From Populus alba (lineage: Eukaryota; Streptophyta; Magnoliopsida; Malpighiales; Salicaceae), in the NCBI RefSeq assembly GCF_005239225.2, contig NC_133289.1, forward strand, positions 11,105,501-11,169,500: a stretch of 64,000 nt of DNA, written 5' to 3'. Below, in pieces: positions 36,956-48,377 of the stretch. The position numbers and the translations under genes were made by a program. The notes under the pieces are model-generated. The model was not told where the DNA came from, searched no databases, and was given only the letters and a program-made list of their open reading frames with translations. Numbering within the stretch: the first letter of the stretch is position 1; every line of letters begins with the position of its first letter.

Positions 36956-37624
36956 TCAATTAGCCTTGTCAGCCATATTCTTTCTAGCAGCTCTTGCATT
37001 ATCATACTCAAACTTCAAAATATTCTTAATATGCGAAGTATCCTTCACATAAAACATCCTTCCAAACTTACTCTCCTCAATCACCGGAAAATATTCATAA
37101 ATTACATTATTCACAACCCAAAACCAGCACGCCCCAAGAAAAATCCCTAAAGCAGCCCCAGCAAAAACCTGGGCAACCGTATGATACCCTAAATAAACTC
37201 TCGAAAACATGGTCAAAACAGCTAATGACCATGGACAAAAATTAACAGCCCATTTATTCTTAACCTGAGACAACCCAATTCCTTCAACTGTCAATAAAGT
37301 AAAATAAACAGCGAAAAAGAACATGTACTGAGAATGACTAGAAGGCCAGCCATGAGAATCACACATCTCAAGAAGTGCACAGGTTTCGGGTCGGGCTTGT
37401 TGGACAGACGTTTTGATGATTTCGTTGATGAATTGGGAAATAATAAGACCTAAAGCGAAGAACATGCAATGGAGTTCACGACGGAATACGAAGTGAGTGA
37501 AGAAACCGCCTAGGCTTACGAAGACAGGAACTAGTGAAACCCATGCTAAGAAATGGCCTAATCGGTCGCCTTTTTGGTAGCGTACGTGGGTGAGAGTCAC
37601 AGCTTTAAGTGGCGGATTGGGCAT
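36956..37624 (-). CDS. LPPG: Lipid phosphate phosphatase gamma / dolichyldiphosphatase
   Basis: An intact single-exon reading frame of 222 residues with the PAP2 phosphatase signature. Motif C1 is K71-x6-R78-P79 (KTSVQQARP), C2 is PSSH at 94-97 (Ser in place of the common Gly), and C3 is S141-R142-x5-H148 (SRVYLGYH). Four or more hydrophobic membrane segments surround the motifs. The family removes phosphate from phosphatidic acid (plastid LPPgamma in Arabidopsis, At5g03080) and is also close to yeast/animal dolichyl-pyrophosphate phosphatase of the ER; sequence alone does not decide between these. Length is near the usual ~225 residues. The first Met, MPNPPLKAVTLTHVRY, is the expected family start. 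An IMPA-9 pseudogene follows, matching the Arabidopsis neighbour At5g03070. Confidence 0.9.
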   Translation of the reverse strand: MPNPPLKAVTLTHVRYQKGDRLGHFLAWVSLVPVFVSLGGFFTHFVFRRELHCMFFALGLIISQFINEIIKTSVQQARPETCALLEMCDSHGWPSSHSQYMFFFAVYFTLLTVEGIGLSQVKNKWAVNFCPWSLAVLTMFSRVYLGYHTVAQVFAGAALGIFLGACWFWVVNNVIYEYFPVIEESKFGRMFYVKDTSHIKNILKFEYDNARAARKNMADKAN

Positions 37625-37767
37625 TTTTTTGGAGAGTTGAGAGAGATTTGTTCTTTGTCTTGGGCGTTTGGTTCAGGGGATGTGTGGAGCTCGTTGAGAG
37701 CTTTTAAGAGCCAGGAAATATCAATGGCGGAGAAACCAGGAAAGTCGAGACACGTGCGAGTAGTTTA

Positions 37768-38759
37768 GGCCTTTTTTTTCTGGAAAGTAGTTTCCGGAAA
37801 CTATTTTCCAAATTTTCCTGTGTTTGTTTGTTATTAGAAAAGTTGGTCAACGAAAATTAATTTCCGGTCAGCGGAAAACACTTTCTAGTCAACGGAAAAC
37901 ACTTTTCAGTCAATTTTAGTCAAAAAAAAATTGACTTGGTTTTCAGGAAAGTGTTTTCCTTTTAGCTGTGTTTGTTTTCCGGAAAGTGGTTTCCGGGAAA
38001 GCACTTTCCAAACTTTCTTGTGTTTGTTTGCCAGTAAAAAAGTTGGTCAATGGAAAACACTTTCCAGTAAAAGGAAAATTTGGCTTGGTTTTCAGGAAAG
38101 TGTTTTCCTGAAAAATTTGAGAGGAAAACACTTTCCGTGTGAAAAATTTAGAAGTATCATTATTTGCTGATTATATCAAATTTGATCCTCAAACTTTTGA
38201 TTGCTATATATATTTTGTTTTGAATATTTATTTTTCAATTTCACCTCTTAAAATTTTATTTTTATATGAACTTTGGTCCTTATTTTTATAATTGTTATTT
38301 GTTTTTTTCTTATCATTTTTTTATTGAAATTTTTTATTTATCAAATTTGATCCTCATTCTTTTGATTGTTACTTATTTTATTTGAAATAATTTATGAAAT
38401 GTTGATTATTATTATTTTAATTTCTTCATTTTTTATTTTTTTTTTTTAATTTTTTAGATTTGATCCCTATTATTTTGATTATTATTTGTTTTATTTAAGA
38501 TAATTTATGAAATTATATTTTTTTTTCAATTTTATTCTCATTCAACTTTTTAATTTGTAAGATTTGTTCCTCATTATTTTAATAAACTTGAAAAAAATAA
38601 AATATTAATAAGTTATTTTCCAGCTCATTTTTCATGACATAACCAAACACTGGAAAATGTTTTTCAGTTCATTTTCCATAACACTACCAAATATCAAAAA
38701 ATACTTTCTCAAAATTCACTTTCCAAAAGAAATTCACTTTTCTGCAAATAAACGGAGCC
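37768..38759 (+). mobile_element. Non-autonomous Harbinger relative with doubled left end
   Basis: It is flanked by TTA (37765-37767 and 38760-38762). The last ~150 bp are closely similar to the right end of the 4.46-kb Harbinger element, including CCATAACACTACCAAA and TTTTCTGCAAA.AAACGGAGC. The left part has GGAAA-rich fold-back sequence (GGAAAGTAGTTTCCGGAAAC). A second TIR-like start, preceded by TTA (37962-37964), begins at 37965 with GCTGTGTTTG and repeats the left-end structure. There is no coding sequence. It lies only ~145 bp upstream of the LPPgamma-like start codon, so it may touch that promoter. Confidence 0.75.
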
Positions 38760-38762
38760 TTA

Positions 38763-39738
38763 GTTGAACTTGCCAAAAAACCAAATCTCGATATTTTTAA
38801 AAGCTTCTGTGTCCAAAAGAGACACGGAAAGGGTGCGGATCAAGTGCACATAATATAAATGGTACTTTTAAAATTTAAGAGAGTGTTAAACAAAAACTAT
38901 TAATTCAAATATTCGAGCAAAATATTAATTATATTTAAAAATATATAAAAATCACTTTATTACATCATTTCCAATGAGAGATTAGTATTTTTTCTAAATT
39001 GATTTTAAACATATTAGTAACTAATAGAATTATTTATTGGGCTTATTTGTAAGATATACAGTTAATAAATATTTGTCTAGTTAATGTGGGATCTGAATTG
39101 GGAGTCCTACAATTCGATGGTTTCTTTAATTTTAAATTTATTTATATTCCTTGTCTTTTTGTTATGATTGTTTTTATAAGAAAAAAAAAATGTTCACCCA
39201 CATTGATCTCAATTTTAAGAATAATAAAAAATATTTTTAGAAAATATGAATTGTTTGCTAGAATTACAGGTGTTGGAACCATAAAAAATATGTTTACTCT
39301 TCAATTAAAGTAAAATTTCAATCCAAACTCAAATGCTGGTTGGTGTTGTTTTGTTAAAAAAAAAAAAAAAAAAAAGAGGAATCCATATTTGATTGTCAAG
39401 TCATAAAAAAATATATATTGGATAAAGTTTATGTTTGTTTTTTTATTTTAAAAGTATTTTTAAAAATATTTTTTTAAAATTAATATTTTTATATATATTT
39501 TTATATCATTTTGATATATTGATATTAAAAATAATTTTTAAAAAATATAAAAAATATATATTATTTTAATATATTTTTAAATAAAAAATATTTTAAAAAA
39601 CAACTACAATAATCACACTTTAAAATAAAAAATAAATATTTTTTATTGAATGCCACACTTATTTTTATTCAACCTTTTCGGAATTTATTTTGCAAGGAAT
39701 TTGATGTCAAAGGTTGACATTTCCAAGGATTCCTTTCA
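38763..39738. other. AT-rich DNA with a MITE-like copy
   Basis: No gene seen. About 39430-39640 is an AT-rich repeat copy with 'atttttatatcattttgatat', here shortened to its core, a poly-A/T interior and a CAACTACAATAATCACAC-type tail. Confidence 0.45.
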
Positions 39739-40418
39739 GGGCATCTCCAACCGGAGAGGCAAATGAGAAGACAAAATTAAAAAGTATTTTTTTAACTTTT
39801 GTTTTTCTAATTAGGCATTCCAATGCAGCAGCTAACAAAGAACCAAAATGGCTATTTAGCTTGAGAAGAGCTATTTCTACATGTTACTGTAGAGATAGCA
39901 AAAAAAAAAGTAAGTATTTTTTTTAAAAAAAAAAGCAAGGAAAGAAACTTGTTTTTGTTTTAAATTTTTTCAAAGCATGATTTAAAAAAAAAAAATTGAA
40001 AATCAAAATTTAAAATATTGATGGTTTTTTTAAAGTTTGAATTTAAATTTACTTTTAAAAAATTAAATTTTTAACAGTAAAATATAAAATTAAAAATTAA
40101 AAATATTCATATAAATAAATTTTAAGTTTAATTTTAAATTATATCTTTTAACTTTCATATTATTTCATTAAATTTTATATTATTTTTATAAATTACTCAT
40201 ATTAATTATATAATTAATAACATCATAATTATATTATATATAAAATATCTAAATTAGTTACATAATTATATAAAAATGAATTTAACATGAAATATATTAA
40301 AATATAAATGGCTTTTCTAAATAGCTTTTACCATTGGGATGCATATAATCAAAAAAGCTATATTTATACTATTCAAAAAGCCATTTTATCAATTTAGCTT
40401 TTTGCATTGGAGATGCTC
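39739..40418. mobile_element. MITE with GGGCATCTCC / GGAGATGCTC ends, 680 bp
   Basis: The left end GGGCATCTCCAACC and right end TGCATTGGAGATGCTC are inverted copies with two or three mismatches. Both sides are flanked by TCA (39736-39738 and 40419-40421), a possible 3-bp target duplication. Subterminal phrases also mirror each other (AAAATGGCTATTTAGC at the left, AAAAAGCCATTTT...AGC at the right). The interior is AT-rich and non-coding. The superfamily is unsure; a 3-bp duplication would fit Tourist/PIF. Confidence 0.6.
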
Positions 40419-41510
40419 TCAATCTCCTCTTTTTATCATGTTACTGAAAATCAGGTAAAAGTAATTCTTATTTAATAAAGTTAGTTGTGTAATTATTTTA
40501 CCATTAAGAAGCAGTTGTTTCTTGTACAAATTGTTTATCAATGTGTATTATAACATTTGTTTACAGTTTTGACATTAAAAAAAAATAGAAACAAAAGAGA
40601 CCATACAAAGGATAAAATTAAGATAAAATTATGTTTCATAATGATATATATAATAGCATAATTATTTATATATTTTATTTGGTTATAATTAACAAAACAT
40701 AATAAAATATAAAAAATTATATTTTATTCTTAATATATATTGTTATCAAACTTACAAATCTAAAAAATAATAATTTGATATTTTATTTTTTTAAATTTAG
40801 TTGAAATTAATAATACTATAATAATTCAAGTTATGAAACTTAAAATGACTTGACCGGTTGATCTGAAACCTGAACTAGTTTGAGTTTAAGAAAAATTAGA
40901 GGAATAAATGACTCAATCTGATTCAGTTAAAAACCTAGATTAACTTGGGATAAAACATGGGTTAAAAACCCATTACTTTTAAAATAATAAAAAAAAATAT
41001 GGGTCAGTCAAGATAACCTTCCCGACCAATAACCTGAACCTTTATTTTATGTTGATCTGGGTCATTTCAGATTAATTCTCTTAACATGTAACTCGAATCT
41101 TATCCTAGATCAACCTCTCGAGTTAATGTTTAAAATTATAATAATAACTATTTTTATCCTTGACTCAGGTTAATGATCAAACCCACTTATAACCTGAGTT
41201 TTGCCTCGGATCGACTCCCAAATCAAGTTTTCAAACTATTATAATAACTTTTTTTTACTCTTACACCAATCCAAGTTAATTCGACCCGTTATCTAGGTTT
41301 TATCTCAACTCTACATGGAGTTGAGTTTTAAAATTATCATAATAATAATTTTTATTTTTATATGTCTTAATTAAATATTTTTAGAATTAAATTTTTTTTA
41401 TAAAAATATTTTATAAATAAAAAACAATAAATATTATCTCTAAAAACACATATTATCTATATTTTTTATTTTTTAAAAATAAAAATTCATTTAAAATCAT
41501 TATAAAGACA

Positions 41511-41514
<4 letters not shown>
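40419..41514. other. AT-rich DNA with poplar-type dispersed repeat
   Basis: At 40840-41330 repeated phrases such as 'aacctgag(t)tttgcctcgg', 'cgacccgttat' and 'ggttaatgatcaaaccc' occur, a style similar to the Helitron-related sequence near 5200. No termini were recognised and there is no gene. Confidence 0.4.

Positions 41515-41577
<63 letters not shown>
41515..41577. repeat. (TA)31 microsatellite
   Basis: An uninterrupted 63-bp TA tract, the longest dinucleotide repeat in the window. It lies about 200 bp upstream of the importin-alpha pseudogene. Confidence 0.95.
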
Positions 41578-41579
<2 letters not shown>

Positions 41580-41776
41580 CTTCTTTTGTTCAATTTCTTT
41601 TTTCACTGTATCTGTACCTTATGCCGTCCCGGAATGAACTTTATAGTGAATATCCCAGTTGTTCTAGTATATTTACCATAAAATCGCTGCAATTTGTGAA
41701 GGGGTTTTGTTTATGCTGTTTCATCATTTCTTTTTCTCTCTTCACATTCAAAAACCTCACTGAAAAATAAACGAAA

Positions 41777-44700
41777 AAAGCGGCTGAAGACGGACTAACT
41801 CCTCACCAAAGAGATCCTATCAAGTCTTCAGGTTTGTCTCTCCCTTCTTTTCTTCCCTTTTTTCTTAAACCAGTTCCACCGCTCTGTTTGGTTGCCGAGA
41901 ATTTTTTTTGAAGAAATTCATAGAATCATTTCAACTAAACATATGCTCATTTATTTTTGCTGTGGGTAGTTGGGAATGTTGCGGCGAATAGGAGCCGGCA
42001 AAATGCGGTGGCGTTGGGTAAGGAAAGGAGAGAATCGTTGGTTCGTGCTAACGTCTTTGTAGATTGGGGCCTAGTGGCGATGGCATTCGTATTGAAAAGG
42101 ACATGATGATTTATGAAGAGCAATCAATTTTGGAGGCTCAAACTTGGCGGCAGTCCAAGAGTTGAAGTCCGCCGTTGTTTTTCAGTATGTGAATATTTTT
42201 GCATTATCGTACACAGTTGGTGGATAACATTAATTTCTTGTTATGAAGGTGCTAATTCGTGCAGCATAACTATACCCAGCTTAAGACGATTAAAAGAAAA
42301 CTAGGGATTTTAGGAGAATGTTCATGAAATGAAAACAAATTCCCCGCGCACGTTGGGTAATTTTTTATAATTTTTTCACACAGCTCAGTTGCTCCCAAAA
42401 CCTTTAGCTATTTTAACATTGTTGTTATCATGAATATGCTAATTAGCACTGTGCTAATCGCCAAGGTTGTCTCGAGTCATGCGTATCAATTTCCTTTGGG
42501 ATATAATTTAATTAACAGACTGCTCTGTGTCGTATCTGCAGACTGTTATCTTTCAATTCATGGCTGCTCAAGTTAAATTAGAAGCTTGTTTTGCATGTCA
42601 AGAGGAGATGAGAAATGTGGTTAATTGAAGTATGACCAATAAAATCGTTAGATATGTTGAGAGTAGTAATGACGGAAATTATTGGAACTGAATTTAGAAT
42701 TTGATAAGCTCAATGCAGGTAAACTGTTATTATTTGGAGCTGAATTTTCATATGGATATGTATCTTTAAGGATCAGGAAAATATTTGAAGAACATTGCTT
42801 AATGTTAGTGATCTTAGCATGAATGTTATCCTAAGGAATGTATATGTAGAACTTCCTAACGGTTCCGGCGTTGAGAGACATGTATCTGAGCACTATCTGT
42901 CTTCTGTTTTCAGCCCATATCAGTCCTTTTCATGAACATGTATGCCATTGAAATTTTTTTATGCTTAATTCTGTTTTAGGGTTTTTTACCTCTTAAGTTC
43001 TTTTGGAATTTGTTTGAACCATCTTTATGCTTGAACCTTCAGGGGAAAAGGTGCAATGAAGAAGCTAGTTGGTGCCCTTCGGGAGCTGAGGTGTTTGCTG
43101 TCTAAATCAGAATTCCCCCCTCTTGATGCTGCTCTTAAGGCTGGAGCAATTGCCTTGCTTGTGCAATGTCTCTCATTTGGCTCTCCAGATGAACAGGTAC
43201 AAAGTAGTAGTTGTTGTTTTGGCAGTTCCTGTAATTTGACTATTCTCATACCTGCTATTGTTCAGCTCTATTAAATTATTAAAAAGAGTCATTCTCCTCA
43301 GTTAAAAGGGGTCTGTGTTGGGGGGGAGATCTCTATCCATATTAGGTTCTCATAGTCTATCAGCAGTTACATTTTTCTCTTTCTTAAATTGCAATGTATG
43401 TCGAATGAATGCTCAGTGCTTGTCAGAGAAAGTATTATGTTGCCTACCTGGTCTATGAACAAATTTAAAAACACATGGCTTCTAATAAGGATGTAAATTC
43501 AAACACTGATTTCTATCTTATTTGCAGTTACTTGAGGCAGCACAGAGCCTTACAAACATCGCAGCAGGAAAATCAGAAGAAACAAAAGCATTACTGTCTG
43601 CATTACTGCTGCTTATTGCACATCTTGGAGGTTTGTGATGGTTGGTGTATCCTTTTTAGTGTCAAGAAATTATTTTTTCGCCTTCTTGTCTCAATACTTC
43701 ATGATATTAGTATGTTGGTTTCAGTGATGTGAACCCATACTGGGACAGCAATATAAGGTTAATCCGAGTGATAATGCAATGCCACTTTAACTTCAATAAT
43801 TAAAACATTTGTTTCTTGAAATTTAATAATTCTGAAAACTATAGCCTAGTAATTCATGGGTATGTGTGTAATTTTCTTTTCTTGTTTTATCAGATAGTTG
43901 CTTGAAACTCTAGTGGATCACAATATGATACTTTAGGTTTGGCATTTATAGTTGCATTTCCATGTAGAAAAGAGTTCTTTTCCTGTGGCTGAATAGTGTT
44001 CATGGGCATTGGAAAATTTTGCTGGTGAAGGAGAAGAGTTGAGAAGTGTTTTGCTAACTCAAGGAGCCTTACCACCTCTTGCAAGAATGATGCTGCCATA
44101 CAAGGGTTCAACTGTGAGAACAGCGGCCTGGGCACTGTCAAACCTAATCAAGGTTTTGAACCTTTTCCCTATGAACAGCTTCTGCATTTGTGTGCACACA
44201 TTTGGCTTATGATGCTATTGTAAAATTAGAACCATGTCCCAAAGATTAAACACTCTTCACACCCTTCAAGATGCTAGTTGCTCATCAACAACTCAGAGGC
44301 ACATCCCCAACTTACTTTGAGAGGCTATATGCAGGGATCTAATTTTGTTTGTTGGAAAATAAGTTCCAAGCCAGAATTTGCGAGGATCTAGTGCTTTGTG
44401 TGGTGAGATGCCTTAAATAGTTGGTGCATCACGGAACAGTTTCTTAGGTGTGATGCTCGAGAATTCCTAATGTGCAATTTCTAGGAATCCCAGTGTGATG
44501 CTGAATGGTACATCTACTTTTTTTTAATAGTTTATCGTTGCTTTCTAATATCTGGAAGTAGCACTAAGTTATCAAAGCTTTAAGTGATATTGGTTCTTAT
44601 GCCATAAAAAGTAAGTCCTAAAGCTTTAAGTGATATTGGTTCTTATGCCATTTGAAAAATGGCATTTAGTTGAAATTAGTCAGTTGATTAGATTTTAAGA

Positions 44701-45478
44701 TTTGCTAGCTTGATGTTGATCCTGCATCCCGCCGATCATTCACAGCTCATTTTAGGTATGCAAGGTGCTGCTCCTTGGAAATCATCTTATGCACATTATA
44801 CCTTTTGCTTCATGGCATATACACGTAGCCGGCCTAGAACAGGTTTTACATCATATATGCCACAATTTCCATTCCGGTGTCTGTGATTGCTTGTTTATTT
44901 GAAGCTTGTTTCATATAGTTTTCCTTTCCTTGTCTTTTACTAGTTTCTGAAGAGCCACATGTAGAATGTACCAAACAATCAATTTTGTTTCTTGTTGATT
45001 AGCTTATTAGACTTTATTTAAGAATGCAAGAATCATGATTGTAGCTCTCTTTCTGCAATTAGCAATAGTTAACTTACTAAAAAACGGTTCTGTTTTCAAG
45101 GTTCTGCTATTATTTTTTTTCCTTTTCTTTTATTGTCCCGGGAAGAATTCTTGGAGAAGTTGTTGTCTTGAAGCTTCATCCTTGTATCTTGTATGGGACA
45201 ATATTACCATCTCTCCTCTTTCTTCACTTTGCCGTGGGGAATAGTTATCTCATTTCTTGAAACTTTTTTATTCATTGTTTTAGAAAATTTATCCGAGTTT
45301 AAATTAGCATTAACTTGTCAAATTCAGGGATAAGGAGTTGACAAATGAAGTAGCATGGGTAGTGGTGTATCTCTCAGCCCTTTCGGATGTCGCTACTAGT
45401 ATGCTGGTTAAAAGTGATGCCCTTCAACTGCTTGTACAATGATTAGCATCATCAAATAGCTTGCAATTGGGCATTCCG
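41777..45478 (+). pseudogene. Importin-alpha (IMPA-9 type) pseudogene, truncated
   Basis: Exon-like blocks in order resemble an importin alpha that carries nuclear-import cargo: 41777-41831 (AEDGLTPHQRDPIKSS), 41970-42184 (importin-beta-binding region with ALGKERRESLVRA), 43043-43196, 43528-43630, 43968-44152 and 45328-45478 (armadillo repeats). Splice sites at most borders are still visible. Disabling changes: the expected start codon reads AAA; the IBB exon has at least two frame breaks; TAG at 43994 and TGA at 45440 are in frame, both explicable by C-to-T changes; an ARM exon between 44152 and 45328 is missing; nothing after 45478 encodes the C-terminal repeats. The likely Arabidopsis counterpart At5g03070 neighbours LPPgamma, as here. 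Family and exon order are from memory. Confidence 0.85.
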
Positions 45479-47590
45479 GTACGCTTCAATTTGAGTTTTT
45501 ACGAAGCTTTTGTTGATTACTGCTGATATTTATTTATTTATTGGTATTTGGGTTTATTATATAAAGCTTAAATTGTGCGCTGGATGTTATCCTATACAGT
45601 TTGTTGTGGCCGTCAAAAATATTTATTTTGTAACTTTGAATATAATGTCATGAAGCTGTGCATTATAATGTGAAGAAAATCTTGTGAAGTTGTACATTTA
45701 CTTTTGCCATGTAGTTACTCTTCAGAAAGACTAGAGGAAGTTAAAAAAACAAAAAAGAGCTCATCAAAAACGAAACCAAATCTAATACTATGGTCCTACT
45801 ATTTTGTCGTTTACCATGGGGAAATTCAATGTTTATGTTTATGCCAGACAGTTGATTTGGAACTTTACAAATTTGCATTTCCTTGATATTTCCATAATTT
45901 AATGGAATAAAAAGTAACCATGTCTTATGTGTTTATGTTCCTTAAATCAGTACATTAACGCTTTGCTAAATGGATTTGGGATGCTTGCAAACTTATTATT
46001 TCCTTATCTTTGGATTATTTGACAAGTAATTTGGTAAACCTCCAGTCTAAAACTGGTAAATCAGTGTTAGAAATGGTAAATTTTCGATTGAGAAATGATA
46101 AATTAGACAGAAAAGTTTTGTGAATCAGAATGAATATTCCTAGATGATTAATTTAAATGTCGGATGAGACAAAAAAATAAATCGGATTGTGAAATATAAA
46201 ATAGCAATAAATCACGTAAGTTTTTTGATCGGGTAAAATAATGATTTGAAAAAGGAAATCTTTTAAATTGTGAATGGCTTCTCCTAGAAACCATTCATGG
46301 TCGACCACTTTGTTTAAGAAGGGGGGAGGTTTGTTGATCTTTACTTGATTTCCACCTTAAATTCATCCATTTAAACACTAGATAAGAGTGAGCAGGGGAT
46401 CAGAAGAGGGGTTTAGGAGGAATTTGAACTAGTAATTGAAGATTTCTTAGAGTTTTGGAGAGCATAAAGTGATCGGTTGGGAGGAAAGAATTAGAGGAAG
46501 AAGAAAACTTGTTTTTAACATCTTTTTCCTTCAAAGTTCTTGTGTTTAAGAGGTGAGAAACTTTAATTCAAGCTTGGTTTGAGTTTATCTTGTGAAATTA
46601 TACATTTTTGTTAAAATATGCATGATGGAAATTTGAAATTGATTGAATGATTGTTTAAATTGATGAAATTGTGTTTGAAAAAATGGTAGAAGAAAAATTC
46701 ATCTCCCACCATGAGTTGAATTTCTGTCAAAGGGGGAAATCAAGGGTAGTTGGGAATTCAATGAAATTGTTATGAAGATTGCATAGAATTGTGGTGGTAT
46801 AGGTAATTAATAGATAAGCAAGATGTCAACATTATTAATTAGAAAGGGAAGGACCCATCATTTATCCATCATGGAAATTGAAGAAGTCTTGTTTATATGG
46901 AGGAGTTGTAATTGTCAAAATTCATGAAGAATTTATGTTTGAATGTATGAAGTGAAACATTTAAAAAGTTGATGATAGATTAATTGTACAAGGAAATCCA
47001 CCCTTAGCATAGACAAAGATTTCGACCAACTCTATTTAAAGGGTTTAAAATTGCTGGTTTAGTTGACTTGAAACATTATGTAAAGTTGTGATGATGTTAG
47101 CATAAATATAGCTGACTTGAATGGGGAAAATTTCATAAAAAAAATGTGGTTATGCATCAAGTTAATAACTGTAACCTTTTTATTTATTGACTTTCAGCTG
47201 AAGTTTGCATTAATAAATGATAGAATTTAAAATATATTTTTTCATGAAAATTGTATTTAAAAATGTTAAATTTCAAATGGGATGGACTTGGAAAACTGAA
47301 GAAATGTAATGCTGGATTTTGGCAGCGAGCATTGTCTGGCGTGATGAGCTATTCTCTCACCGGGGATATGTTAAGTTCACAGCTACTGGTTCTATTTGGG
47401 ATATGTTCCCATAGTGCACAGAAATATTCCCACAAGTGTTGTCTCGAATCATTACTGCGTGCGTAGATGTTTATAACATCGAATCGTGAACAGGATTAGC
47501 TGTTGAAAGCCATTCTAGCAAACAATGAGTCTAGCTGAGTTCTATTTGGCATCGCAGTGAATTATACTTTTAAAATTTTTTAGTTTTAAA

Positions 47591-47630
<40 letters not shown>

Positions 47631-48088
47631 TTTTGATGTTGTTGTATAATTAATAAATAAATAAAATATAATTTTAAATAAAAAATATTTTAAAAAATAA
47701 CATTTACAATACTCTTAAATATGCCTAACCAAATCACAAACCCTACAGCAATCAGAACAGAAGCTATGAATTTTGATCCAAAGAACAAATCGGAAACATG
47801 GCTAGAATGGACATACAAGCAAATCAAATACTTTGATGTGAATCGTAGAAGCTATCGGCTAGGATGACTCAAGAAGATGAAAGCTAACATTCAGCGCTAG
47901 CACCATCAGAATCGCATCAATTAGGGATGCAGTTACCATGATTATCATTAATGTAGGGCCAAATTGGGATTTGCGGGAAGATTACGTGTGAGTGGATGAA
48001 GGAGGGTAAAAAAGGAACTTCACAGATGAAAAGGGCAACAAAAACATAACCGACATGACCTAAGAACGTGATAAAACAGCACAAGCGC
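45479..48088. other. Intergenic DNA with retrotransposon-like debris
   Basis: Expected downstream importin exons were not found. About 46020-47200 has the A/G-rich style of long gypsy LTRs, but no paired ends or primer site. An (AT)n tract lies at 47596-47629, followed by an AT-rich MITE-like copy to about 47735. A short open frame at 47251-47466 is unrecognised. Confidence 0.4.
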
Positions 48089-48240
48089 ATTCTATTACTG
48101 GCTGCTACGTGGTTATCTTGGACCATTAGTTTAAAAACAATCCAACGGCCGACAGAGAAACTTTATTCTATTACTGGCTGCTACGTGGTTTTCTTGGACC
48201 ATTAGTTTAAAAACAATCCAACGGCCGATAGAGAAACCCT
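48089..48240. promoter_or_regulatory. 76-bp tandem duplication in the EF1-alpha promoter
   Basis: Two adjacent 76-bp units (48089-48164 and 48165-48240) differ at only a few bases. Each contains GCTACGTGG (ACGT core, G-box/ABRE-like) and ATCCAACGGCC. The second copy ends in AAACCCT, which completes a telo-box. The pair sits directly upstream of the core promoter, so it doubles the potential factor sites. Confidence 0.85.
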
Positions 48241-48280
48241 AATCTAAGACCAAATGGCTTAGTGAGTGTCACTATTTAAA
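48234..48280 (+). promoter_or_regulatory. EF1-alpha core promoter: telo-box and TATA-like box
   Basis: AAACCCTAA at 48234-48242 is a telo-box, a motif known in promoters of plant translation-factor genes. TATTTAAA at 48273-48280 is a TATA-like box, and transcription would start near 48300-48310. The leader then continues to a GT donor at 48378. Confidence 0.6.
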
Positions 48281-48377
48281 CAAGCATAAGCGGCCATTCT
48301 CGATCTCTTTCGTTTGCTCTCTGTAACTGCGAGAGAGCTCCTTATTTTTTAGATTCCCTAAACTTCATTTCTTCAAG

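Noticed and set aside
47251..47466. C-terminal importin exon
   Set aside because: Its translation lacks armadillo-repeat pattern and does not resemble the missing part of IMPA-9.
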